Shown piece by piece: positions 1-6,251 of a stretch of DNA of 6,496 nucleotides. The DNA is from Cyanobacteria bacterium UBA8803 (GTDB taxonomy: Bacteria > Cyanobacteriota > Cyanobacteriia > Cyanobacteriales > Coleofasciculaceae). The notes below the pieces were generated by a model. It was not told the origin of the DNA and made no database searches. It saw nothing but the letters and a program-made list of their open reading frames with translations. Made by a program: the position numbers and the translations under genes. The DNA lies in the NCBI GenBank assembly GCA_003505715.1, contig DNXU01000369.1, forward strand, positions 16,723-23,218. The letters are read 5' to 3'. Each line of letters starts with the position of its first letter. The first letter of the stretch is position 1.

Positions 1-20
1 TCCCTCATCCCTCATCCTTC
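1..20. repeat. Short 7-bp tandem repeat at window edge
   Basis: The first 17 bases contain two tandem copies of CCCTCAT followed by a partial third copy (CC then TTC). Heptanucleotide tandem repeats of this kind are common between cyanobacterial genes. The array may continue to the left of the window, so its full copy number cannot be read here. Confidence 0.5.
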
Positions 21-27
21 AAACAAT

Positions 28-51
28 AAAAAAGCACCTTAACAAGGTGCT
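28..51 (-). terminator. Rho-independent terminator of the 209-aa membrane protein gene
   Basis: Read on the minus strand, a perfect 8-bp stem (AGCACCTT pairing with AAGGTGCT, 3-nt loop) is followed directly by a run of T (positions 33 down to 28, then ATTGTTTG). It begins about 30 bp after the minus-strand stop codon at 82-84, which is where an intrinsic terminator for that gene is expected. The stem is only moderately GC-rich, but the stem plus T-tract layout is classic. Confidence 0.85.
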
Positions 52-81
52 AGTACAAAAGTTAACGGAGACAATATTTTT

Positions 82-711
82 TCATGTAACCCGATGTACG
101 CGAGGATTCCTGGCTCCAGCTGCGGCTCCAGCTAGCGATGCGGCCAAACCCAGTAAGGAGCCTAGGAAAAATGACCACAATCCTTTCGCAGCATTATCAG
201 CAATGGCGCGAGCTTGATCGGCAGTGATGTTAGGCGGGTTGTTCGGCACATTTACGCTGCCCTGCTGAGTTTGATTGATAACTTCTCCAGCATTAGAAGC
301 GGCAATACCAAAGGCACCGCTGACGCCACTTGCTAATAGCCAAGAGCTTAGTGCCAAAGTCGTTGCCCAAAGAATTGCACCGTTGAGAAGAGCTGTATTG
401 CGGTTCATCGGGCCGCTAGCACGAGCTGCCACCCAACTTCCTATAAATAGAGCAATTAACAAACTGATGATAGACCAAATTCCGACACTGGTGCCGACGC
501 CAGGTGCATTAGAACGAGGTGCTCCCGATCCAGCCAGGAAACTAGATCCAATCGCAGCACCGAAAGCACTTAAAAGCAATTGAGTCGCTATAGCAACTAC
601 CAGACCTGAAAAAATCGGTCCCCACCGAACGCGATCGTGATACTCAACCACTTGATTAACCATCGGTGGATCGGTTACCACGTTATCTCCAGAGCGATTT
701 ACGTATGTCAT
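82..711 (-). CDS. Four-helix integral membrane protein of unknown function
   Basis: This 209-aa protein has a polar N-terminus (about residues 1-29) and then four hydrophobic segments at about 31-58, 73-97, 107-135 and 177-200. The segments are rich in Gly, Ala and Ser (for example FGAAIGSSF, GLAASLAGAAAGA), suggesting tightly packed helices. The first helix follows an RWGPIFSGLVVA motif and the second ends in GSWVAARASG. Similar WGPIFAG and GGxxAGR motifs occur in conserved hypothetical membrane proteins of cyanobacteria and other bacteria, some loosely labelled YrzE-like or PhnA-like. That comparison is from memory, and no catalytic residues are visible. A polar loop of about 35 residues (142-176), rich in Asn and Gln, lies between helices 3 and 4. 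The ATG start is backed by an AAGGGAG ribosome-binding site 6 nt upstream. The gene is monocistronic with its own terminator. It could be a stress-related inner-membrane or thylakoid protein, but its function is not known. Confidence 0.85.
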   Translation of the reverse strand: MTYVNRSGDNVVTDPPMVNQVVEYHDRVRWGPIFSGLVVAIATQLLLSAFGAAIGSSFLAGSGAPRSNAPGVGTSVGIWSIISLLIALFIGSWVAARASGPMNRNTALLNGAILWATTLALSSWLLASGVSGAFGIAASNAGEVINQTQQGSVNVPNNPPNITADQARAIADNAAKGLWSFFLGSLLGLAASLAGAAAGARNPRVHRVT

Positions 712-717
712 AGCCTA

Positions 718-724
718 CTCCCTT
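718..724 (-). promoter_or_regulatory. Ribosome-binding site of the 209-aa membrane protein
   Basis: On the minus strand AAGGGAG stands 6 nt before the ATG at 711. It is a good match to the anti-Shine-Dalgarno sequence and fixes the start of the membrane protein gene. Confidence 0.7.
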
Positions 725-885
725 ACTTGCTTCCCTATCTAGTAGACGATACTTTTCCTAAAGTTAAGTCCGTGAACATTAATCTAGAGCAGCAGTTTGA
801 AGTATTCCTCTACCAGTCGAAGGAGTTCGTTTCTCTGTCATTGGGCATAATCCTAAGCATCCTCAAATACCTAATAAGCTAAGAC

Positions 886-1479
886 ATGAATCGCAAACTA
901 ACCTATCCGTTACATCCGTTACCCAATCCGTTGCCAACCATGACCAACAACCAACCACCAATAACCAATCACTTTTTAATCGGCCCCCCCAGTTCCGGCA
1001 AATCTACCCTAGCCACTTTTCTCACTCAACTCGACTCCAACACCGTTATCATCTCCACCGACGCTATCCGCGCCCAACTTTTTGGTGACGAAACCATTCA
1101 GGGGGACTGGTCAGTGATTGAATCAGAAGTATTGCGCCAAATCCATCAAACTCTAGCTGCTAAAAAATCTGTTATTTACGACGCTACTAATGCTAAACGG
1201 GAATGGCGCACTGCTTTACTCTCTCAAATATCTGGTGGAAACATCCAATGGTTAGCTTGGCACCTAAAAACGCCCCTAGAAACCTGTTTGTTATGGAATC
1301 AAAAACGCCATCGCCAAGTGCCACCATCCGTTATCACAGAATTTTACCAAGCCTTAAACGATGTGCCCCCTCAACCAGCCGAGGGATTTGTAAGCGTTTA
1401 TTCAATCAGCGTTATGCCAGATGGCCTGAACCTCGTCCAAGTTCAACAGCAGTTTGAGGCATTTTTTGCAGTAACATAG
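886..1479 (+). CDS. P-loop kinase-like ATPase (polynucleotide kinase / zeta-toxin-like AAA_33 type)
   Basis: This 197-aa protein has a Walker A motif GPPSSGKST at residues 33-41. STDAIR (57-62) follows, where the Asp is the position used for substrate binding in T4 polynucleotide kinase-like proteins. A second core strand ends in YDATNAKREWR (98-108). A lid region, NQKRHRQVP (138-146), carries the Arg residues expected to contact ATP phosphates. The order and spacing match small P-loop kinases that phosphorylate nucleic acid ends, nucleotides or other small hydroxyl substrates. The actual substrate cannot be told from sequence. There is no phosphatase or ligase domain, so this is a stand-alone kinase fold, probably cytoplasmic. 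The first 28 residues are low-complexity (Pro, Leu, Asn, Thr) and encoded by repetitive DNA, so translation may really begin at the ATG at 940, 15 residues before the Walker A motif; neither start has a convincing Shine-Dalgarno sequence. It is transcribed divergently from the membrane protein gene and convergently to the GTPase operon, so it appears monocistronic. Confidence 0.85.
   Translation: MNRKLTYPLHPLPNPLPTMTNNQPPITNHFLIGPPSSGKSTLATFLTQLDSNTVIISTDAIRAQLFGDETIQGDWSVIESEVLRQIHQTLAAKKSVIYDATNAKREWRTALLSQISGGNIQWLAWHLKTPLETCLLWNQKRHRQVPPSVITEFYQALNDVPPQPAEGFVSVYSISVMPDGLNLVQVQQQFEAFFAVT
904..957 (+). repeat. Low-complexity ATCCGTTA / ACCAA repeats at the 5' end of the kinase gene
   Basis: Three near-copies of ATCCGTT (ATCCGTTAC, ATCCGTTAC, ATCCGTTGC) are followed by iterated CCAAC/ACCAA units leading into the P-loop strand. 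This resembles the short repeats usually found between cyanobacterial genes. It suggests that a repeat tract either extended the coding region or is upstream leader sequence wrongly included in it. Confidence 0.5.
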
Positions 1480-1489
1480 TCTTTTTTTT

Positions 1490-1520
1490 AACGCAGAGGT
1501 AACCGCAGAGGACGCCAAGA
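1490..1520. repeat. GCAGAGG / ACGCCAAGA dispersed-type repeat, copy 1
   Basis: Two CGCAGAGG units (with GTAAC between them) and an ACGCCAAGA unit fill the gap between the converging kinase and GTPase genes. A second block with the same vocabulary and orientation lies at 6028-6066. Degenerate tandem repeats built from these words are frequent in cyanobacterial intergenic DNA. No stem-loop with a T-tract is evident, so it is not called as a terminator, although a T-run (1482-1488) directly follows the kinase stop codon. Confidence 0.65.
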
Positions 1521-1536
1521 ATAGATAGCCTTTGAA

Positions 1537-3225
1537 TTATTGACTATTGGTACAAGTAGCTGTATAATGTAGGATTAACTCAAAATCTCTGCGGATTAGT
1601 GCCAGCTCTTTAACCCATTTGTTGGCAGCTGCCATCGCTTCGGCTTCTTGCTGATGAGCTACAGCAATTTTCTGCTCTAGCTCTCCGTAAACTTGTCCTT
1701 CAAATTCCCAGAGTTGGGTTTTAATCCGATCTTCTAAATGTTTAGCGATCGCCTGAAACTGGCTGGTAATATAGCGGTTTATATCAGCCATTTGTTTGAG
1801 ACTTTGTTCTTCCTGTTCTAGGTCTGTTGAAACGAGCGCTGTAGCGGCTCTCAGGAATTTGCCAACATGGCTGATAGTTTTGGCAATCCCCACTCTCTGC
1901 CAAGAGTTAAACTGAAAACTGACAAATTTGCCAACCCTTAAAGTCCCGCGATCCCTACTACTGCCAACTTCCCCTGATGTAGTTCGGGTGATTGGTTTTA
2001 CCCCAGCTGTCTCAGCGATACTTCCCAGCCAATTTGCTTGCTCTTCAATCCGCTGCTTCTGGAGAGCAGAACCCGCATCTCGTGCAGATCGTTGAGTTTT
2101 CTCCAGATCGGCTCTAAAGATACAGACGAGGTTGCCGTGCAGCAAGTCTTCAATCTTTTGTTTTATGGCTGCAACGGCTCTATTAACAACAACAGCCATA
2201 TCTTGTCCCGCTTTTTCATAATGCTTTTGTAGATTTAGTTCCACTTGCTGGTTAAGCTCTTCAAAATCTAGATCGCTCCCTACAGCGGCGGCAAGAATGG
2301 TTCCTTCCCTAATCACGGCTGACGACATCCCTAAGAGTACAGTTTGAACTTTGATGCGCAAGCGATCGCGTTCTTGGCGTATCGTGCGAGATAAACAGCT
2401 GAGGATTTCTATAAATGCCGAGTCTTGGTTAGAGTTGCGGGTCAAACTTAACTGAGCTTCATCTACACAGCTTAAGGCAATGCGGATGGGTGTGTCGAAG
2501 CGAGTTAGGTAGCCACGGTATTCTACAAATTGATTGAGGATATCGATAAAGGCGGTGAAACGGCTAACTTGCAATAGGAAAGTTTCACCTGTATCGATGC
2601 CTTCACAGTAGTCTTTAGCATCGATAAAGCAAAGGGGGAATTCATCGAGGCTGTAAGGGTGAAGTGCCTCAGCCAGACTTTGACGGTAGTTAGCAATTTT
2701 TTGCTGCTCGTCTCCAGCTTCATCGGACATTTTGTTGACGACGAGCATCATTTTCCAGCGATAGCCTTTACCATAGGCTAACCTTTTGAAATTTTCGACC
2801 GTAACGGTATCAAACAGCATTGAAGTCAGACAGAAAATCAGTAAGTCAGCTTTGGCAATAGCTTCGTAGGTAATCTCATCATGATCTCGACGTTCTGTAA
2901 ACAGTCCTGGTGTATCGATGAGTTTGATCCCATGCCAGTTGTAACTCTCCGTTTTTTCCGTAGTCATATCGGCATCAATGCGGATATCCCGCCGTCCAGT
3001 CAGAGCAGAAATAATCGAGGACTTACCCGCACTATACTGCCCGATAACGGCGACAGTGAGCATACCTTGCGTCCGATATGCTTTTAATTCATCTCGCAGC
3101 TTTTGGCGAATAGCAATTAGCTCCCTATGATTGACCTGAGCCAGCAATTTATCGAATTTTACACAAGTACGAGTGAACCGAGAAGCAACAGCAGCAGATC
3201 TGAACGTTTGGCGATCGGGAGTCAT
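1537..3225 (-). CDS. Dynamin-like GTPase (second gene of the pair)
   Basis: This 562-aa protein has a short N-terminal helical stretch (about 1-53), then a GTPase domain. G1 is GQYSAGKSS (62-70), G2 is the Thr in ADMTTEKT (about 88-89), G3 is DTPG (104-107), G4 is NKMSD (164-168), and a possible G5 lies near FIDAKD (200-205). All motifs needed for GTP binding and hydrolysis are present. From about 225 to the end it is mostly helical and charged, as in dynamin-like stalks. A less polar stretch at about 430-466 contains FNSWQRVGIAKTISHVGKFL, similar to the F-x-x-W-x-x-V-x-x-A-K segment I recall from LeoA-type bacterial dynamins, and is a plausible membrane-contact region. There is no signal peptide or clear transmembrane helix, so it is probably cytosolic or peripheral to the membrane. 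It lies 17 bp after the stop of the TerB-GTPase gene, without a strong ribosome-binding site (upstream bases are A/T-rich), which suggests translational coupling. Expected role: GTP-driven membrane binding or remodelling with its partner. Confidence 0.9.
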   Translation of the reverse strand: MTPDRQTFRSAAVASRFTRTCVKFDKLLAQVNHRELIAIRQKLRDELKAYRTQGMLTVAVIGQYSAGKSSIISALTGRRDIRIDADMTTEKTESYNWHGIKLIDTPGLFTERRDHDEITYEAIAKADLLIFCLTSMLFDTVTVENFKRLAYGKGYRWKMMLVVNKMSDEAGDEQQKIANYRQSLAEALHPYSLDEFPLCFIDAKDYCEGIDTGETFLLQVSRFTAFIDILNQFVEYRGYLTRFDTPIRIALSCVDEAQLSLTRNSNQDSAFIEILSCLSRTIRQERDRLRIKVQTVLLGMSSAVIREGTILAAAVGSDLDFEELNQQVELNLQKHYEKAGQDMAVVVNRAVAAIKQKIEDLLHGNLVCIFRADLEKTQRSARDAGSALQKQRIEEQANWLGSIAETAGVKPITRTTSGEVGSSRDRGTLRVGKFVSFQFNSWQRVGIAKTISHVGKFLRAATALVSTDLEQEEQSLKQMADINRYITSQFQAIAKHLEDRIKTQLWEFEGQVYGELEQKIAVAHQQEAEAMAAANKWVKELALIRRDFELILHYTATCTNSQ

Positions 3226-3242
3226 TATTTTTAAATCGCAAG

Positions 3243-5756
3243 TTATTGGATTCTATGCAGGTAAACTTCCTCTTGGAGAATTCGATTCATATCGGTTTGA
3301 GATAGCTTATTTTGAACTTCAAATTTGGTCTGAATATCAAAGCGATATCCAAAATTTCGCTTGACTTGGGTCAGCGTTTTGTTAATTTTCTGCTCGGTCA
3401 GAGGTTCGTAAATACCCATGCACCAATCAACAATTCGCTTGCCATAGGCGATATTAAGAGCCTGTGCCGTCGCTTCTAATTTTTTTTGGGGAATGTCCAA
3501 CTGCACGACAACTGACTCTAATCCTTGGATTAATCCATCAAAATAGTTGTTAATACTCTGACTAGCATAACCATAATAATCCTGGAAGTTTACCGTTGCC
3601 TTCTCCATAATTTCTCGCTGGCGCTCTTTAATTTGAGGAGTTAGTATAATGGAGACTCTTTGCACGGCGAAACGGCGTTTCTGTTCGCGGTTTTTAAAAA
3701 TGCCAATCAGGCTGTTGATGATAAATGCACCCATCATTATGGTTTTATTCACGGGGGGAACTATAGAATTAATCAGGGTTTTTGATATTCTCATAAAACT
3801 GCCCCCTATTCGAGCCAGATTTTGTTCGTAAAGGTGCGATTCTTGAGCGGCAAAATTAAAATTAGTGCCACCAAGCTTAGCAATCATTTTTAATTCTTTC
3901 CCAATGGCATCAATTGCCTCTTGCACGTCCCTATTAAAACATTGGGTGGTTTTTTGATAAGCAGTTTGCAAGCGATCGTCAAAATTGATTGATTTAATCT
4001 TTAGCTCCCAATTGCGCTTTAAACTTTCTTCATTAAAATTCCAATTGTCTGCGGCGAATTCTGGCAAGCCATTGAGTAGTTCTTGAAAAATCAAGGCAAT
4101 TTGCTGCTGCAAAGCTTCGAGATTATCATTGCCAGCAGCTTGAATTTGATGTTGCACTATTTGGCGGTTATGTTTTAGGGTTTCTATCAACTGTTGATAG
4201 ATTTGAATTTGTTGGGTTACCCATTGAGCAGGGCGTTCGACGGAACAGACTGTAGAACCGAGCAGTGTTTGCGATCGCCGAATTGCCCCATGCTTAACCA
4301 AGGACTCGCGGATGGAGTCCAGAAAATCCTGTATCCGACTGGCCTTAAACAGTTTGTCTTTATACTCTTTGTGTTCCGGTTCGCTGGCCATCTGGGCGGC
4401 AAGGAGCATTACGGGCACAATCTCGAAGTAGTCGTTGGCATAGTGTTGCTTGGCGTAGCGGTGGATGCGCTCGATATGTCCCCCTAAACCACTTTTTCCG
4501 TCCATCGCGAATAGTTTGTTGGGATCGTTTAAGAAGTACTCTAAACGTCGAGAGTCTCGCAGGTTATGCTTGACGTTCAACAAGATAATCAGCGGCTTGG
4601 CTTTTTCTTTCAAGCGTTTTAGAAATTGAAATTCCGTTTCTTGGATGCTGTCATTGGTGACCACATAACAAATCACATCCGATTCTTCGATAACGCTTTG
4701 GACAATTTCTGCATCGGTTTTGCTATCGGGAGCGCCAATACCGGGAGTATCAATAATGCGAATGTTCTTCCACTCATAGACTCGATTAAAACGAGTCGTG
4801 CGCTGTCCCCCCGCACCGATAGCTTCCCAGCCGCCCCCTGTAATAATGGCATGGAGAGTGCTTTTGCCTGCTTTGGTTTTACCGACAAAGGCGATGCTGA
4901 AATGATTGAGAGCGCGTTGCTTAGCCTGTAGCGATTCCCGCAGCAGCTCGATTTCCTTAATAATGTCAGCGCTCAGAGCCTCCTTAGTCATCTCCAGTTG
5001 CTTGATCGCTTCCTTGGCTGTCATCGTCTCACCTTGAGAGCTTATTTGGTTCTGGATTTGCTCGAGAGCCAGTTGGATGGTTTTTTGTAAATGGATCAGT
5101 GCTGAGGAGGCTTCTTGTAGAGCAACTTCTGTCCACTTGTAATCTTCTAGGGCGATCGCCGCACACTGACGGACTGCGCGATCGTAGTCTGGCCCTGTTA
5201 AGAGAATTTCCCGTTGCAGTTGCACGATCCGCCGTCCCACAGCTTCAGGAGCGAACTCTGCTAACTTGGCTACCAGGGCGCGTGACAAGATGGATTCAGC
5301 TCCCCTGAGCAAACGGGCACCGGCAGAAAGTTTTGGTTGGTCACTGTCGGTGCCAATGGGACGATTTGTACTGAAGGCTTCAGCTTGGGCGAGTGTTTCT
5401 TGAATTTCTCCGGCAGACCACTTCCAAACCCGTGCGACTTGCTCGACCATCTCCCGTTCTAAGGGTGAAAAGGAACCGTCAACATAGGCTACTGCCAGGA
5501 TTTGCCTCATGGCTTCACTGTGTTGTTCTGGTGGTATCCTGCCAGCGACTTCCTCTACAGAGAGTCGATGTTCGTCTTGGGCGAGAATTTTCTCCATTTC
5601 TGCAATGGTGTTCTGTCCCGCTTGGGTTTGGCTGGCGAGTTCGTGTAATGCTTTCGACTCTTCACGATGAATCTGTCCATCGGCACAAACCATCTGGGCG
5701 ATCAGGAGAAAGCAGCAGTCTAGTGGCTGTTGGGATATTGGGGTTGAGTTCGGCAT
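3243..5756 (-). CDS. TerB-domain dynamin-like GTPase (first gene of the pair)
   Basis: This is an 837-aa protein from the preferred start. Residues about 10-130 look like a TerB-type all-helical domain with two acidic signatures: CADGQIHREE (24-33) and YVDGSFSPLERE (91-102). A helical linker follows (about 145-285). The GTPase domain has G1 VGKTKAGKST (291-300), G2 in GQRTT (317-321), G3 DTPG (336-339) and a degenerate G4 NVKHNLRD (394-401). The rest is long, helical and Gln/Glu/Lys-rich, interrupted by a hydrophobic stretch at about 662-687 (centred on IMMGAFIINSLIGIF) that could act as a membrane-inserting paddle. TerB domains are known from tellurite-resistance and phage-related stress loci and bind metal or associate with membranes in family members. 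This combination therefore suggests a sensor or adaptor fused to a membrane-acting GTPase. An in-frame ATG at 5795 would add 13 residues but lacks a ribosome-binding site, whereas the ATG at 5756 has AGAAGGT 4 nt upstream. The gene forms an operon with the downstream GTPase. Confidence 0.88.
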   Translation of the reverse strand: MPNSTPISQQPLDCCFLLIAQMVCADGQIHREESKALHELASQTQAGQNTIAEMEKILAQDEHRLSVEEVAGRIPPEQHSEAMRQILAVAYVDGSFSPLEREMVEQVARVWKWSAGEIQETLAQAEAFSTNRPIGTDSDQPKLSAGARLLRGAESILSRALVAKLAEFAPEAVGRRIVQLQREILLTGPDYDRAVRQCAAIALEDYKWTEVALQEASSALIHLQKTIQLALEQIQNQISSQGETMTAKEAIKQLEMTKEALSADIIKEIELLRESLQAKQRALNHFSIAFVGKTKAGKSTLHAIITGGGWEAIGAGGQRTTRFNRVYEWKNIRIIDTPGIGAPDSKTDAEIVQSVIEESDVICYVVTNDSIQETEFQFLKRLKEKAKPLIILLNVKHNLRDSRRLEYFLNDPNKLFAMDGKSGLGGHIERIHRYAKQHYANDYFEIVPVMLLAAQMASEPEHKEYKDKLFKASRIQDFLDSIRESLVKHGAIRRSQTLLGSTVCSVERPAQWVTQQIQIYQQLIETLKHNRQIVQHQIQAAGNDNLEALQQQIALIFQELLNGLPEFAADNWNFNEESLKRNWELKIKSINFDDRLQTAYQKTTQCFNRDVQEAIDAIGKELKMIAKLGGTNFNFAAQESHLYEQNLARIGGSFMRISKTLINSIVPPVNKTIMMGAFIINSLIGIFKNREQKRRFAVQRVSIILTPQIKERQREIMEKATVNFQDYYGYASQSINNYFDGLIQGLESVVVQLDIPQKKLEATAQALNIAYGKRIVDWCMGIYEPLTEQKINKTLTQVKRNFGYRFDIQTKFEVQNKLSQTDMNRILQEEVYLHRIQ

Positions 5757-5760
5757 CTTT

Positions 5761-5767
5761 ACCTTCT
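5761..5767 (-). promoter_or_regulatory. Ribosome-binding site that decides the TerB-GTPase start
   Basis: On the minus strand AGAAGGT is followed by AAAG and then the ATG at 5756. The alternative in-frame ATG at 5795 is preceded by TTCCTCAAT, with no Shine-Dalgarno match. The 5756 start is therefore preferred, and the TerB-like domain then begins within about 10 residues of the N-terminus. Confidence 0.65.
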
Positions 5768-5817
5768 GGTAAATGCTGGATGTCGGGGAAACCATATTGA
5801 GGAAAGCACGAATGGCT

Positions 5818-5823
5818 CTTATA
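5818..5823 (-). promoter_or_regulatory. Possible -10 element of the GTPase operon
   Basis: TATAAG on the minus strand lies about 60 bp upstream of the TerB-GTPase start and is the best TATAAT-like hexamer close to the gene. No good TTGACA-like -35 box occurs at 16-18 bp spacing, so this is a weak candidate based on position and one hexamer only. Confidence 0.22.
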
Positions 5824-5861
5824 CACAGTTCTCAACTTAACCATTGCTAACCGGAACTCTA

Positions 5862-5903
5862 GCTGAGATGGCCTGCCCCTACTGTATATTTCGCAATCTC
5901 AGC
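5862..5903. repeat. 8-bp inverted repeat, possible stem-loop
   Basis: GCTGAGAT (5862-5869) and its exact reverse complement ATCTCAGC (5896-5903) are separated by 26 bp. It lies about 105 bp upstream of the TerB-GTPase start. It could be a regulator site, a leader hairpin or part of a mobile-element remnant. No T-tract follows on either strand, so it is not called as a terminator. Confidence 0.4.
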
Positions 5904-6027
5904 CTTATTCCTGTCTCACGGCTATTCCTGGGCGAACGCCACTACAGGACACGACATGAAACCTTGCCCCTCACTACGGGCTTGCTACCAGCTCGAAGCC
6001 TATGACAGTGGCATATTTGAGTGGTTC

Positions 6028-6066
6028 AACGCCAAGAACGCAAAGGGTAACGCCAAGGGCGCAGAG
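6028..6066. repeat. ACGCCAAGA / GCAAAGGG / GCAGAG dispersed-type repeat, copy 2
   Basis: The block is built from AACGCCAAGA, ACGCAAAGGGT, AACGCCAAGGG and CGCAGAG units in the same orientation as the block at 1490-1520. The two blocks lie on either side of the GTPase operon. This is a typical cyanobacterial intergenic degenerate tandem repeat; no function is evident. Confidence 0.65.
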
Positions 6067-6158
6067 TTTTTGGGGAAATTGTCTAATAATTCCGGTGCAA
6101 GCAAAAACTATATTATAGGATGTTGAGGTTAGCAATTGGTAACCCTTAAAAAAGTATC

Positions 6159-6209
6159 CAATATAAGGTCGAGTCGCTGTTTCAATATACTGGTGCTAAC
6201 GACAATATA
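6159..6209. repeat. Three CAATATA direct repeats
   Basis: CAATATA occurs at 6159-6165, 6183-6189 and 6203-6209, start-to-start spacing 24 and 20 bp, in the gap after the right-edge gene. Between and around them a GGTGCTA (6192-6198) / TAGCACC (6244-6250) inverted pair and a CGAGTC (6170-6175) / GACTCG (6214-6219) pair suggest a folded or protein-binding region. The 20-24 bp spacing is close to two helical turns. No function can be assigned. Confidence 0.35.
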
Positions 6210-6251
6210 ACTTGACTCGCCCTGAGTGGCTTGATGCCATGACTAGCACCT

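Larger units (their letters stand above)
5837..6142. repeat. Non-coding segment bounded by imperfect inverted repeats (MITE-like candidate)
   Basis: The left end reads TTAACCATTGCTAACC (5837-5852). The right end reads GGTTAGCAATTGGTAA (6127-6142), whose reverse complement is TTACCAATTGCTAACC. They share an exact 10-bp core (ATTGCTAACC) plus a similar flank, in opposite orientation about 306 bp apart. The segment contains no recognisable gene but holds the 5862-5903 stem-loop and the second ACGCCAAGA repeat block. The layout is what a small non-autonomous element would show. No clear target-site duplication was found, so this is a candidate only. Confidence 0.3.

Noticed and set aside
637..882. 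Plus-strand open frame of 81 codons between the membrane protein and kinase genes
   Set aside because: It starts inside the membrane protein gene on the opposite strand, has no ribosome-binding site, and shows no recognisable domain; the 712-885 gap is better read as a divergent intergenic region.
1481..1489. T-run after the kinase stop as an intrinsic terminator
   Set aside because: No stable GC-rich stem precedes the T-run within the expected distance.
4194..4487. Plus-strand open frame of 97 codons, and similar frames at 275-583, 4626-4931 and 5393-5800
   Set aside because: All lie antisense within strongly supported genes on the minus strand that have clear domain motifs; they show no domains of their own.
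5757..5795. Longer start for the TerB-GTPase at 5795
   Set aside because: There is no Shine-Dalgarno sequence before that ATG, while the ATG at 5756 has AGAAGGT at suitable spacing and the TerB-like domain needs no extra residues.
5868..6005. A 45-codon plus-strand frame beginning MACPYC in the gap upstream of the GTPase operon
   Set aside because: It has no ribosome-binding site, its start overlaps the 8-bp inverted repeat, and the rest has no recognisable domain. The CPYC pattern alone is not enough to call a gene.
5890..6030. Possible decayed end of an IS605-type tnpB gene or its RNA on the minus strand
   Set aside because: Short minus-strand translations vaguely resemble TnpB C-termini but are broken by stops in every frame and lack any diagnostic motif. 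A nucleotide search against insertion sequences would decide it.
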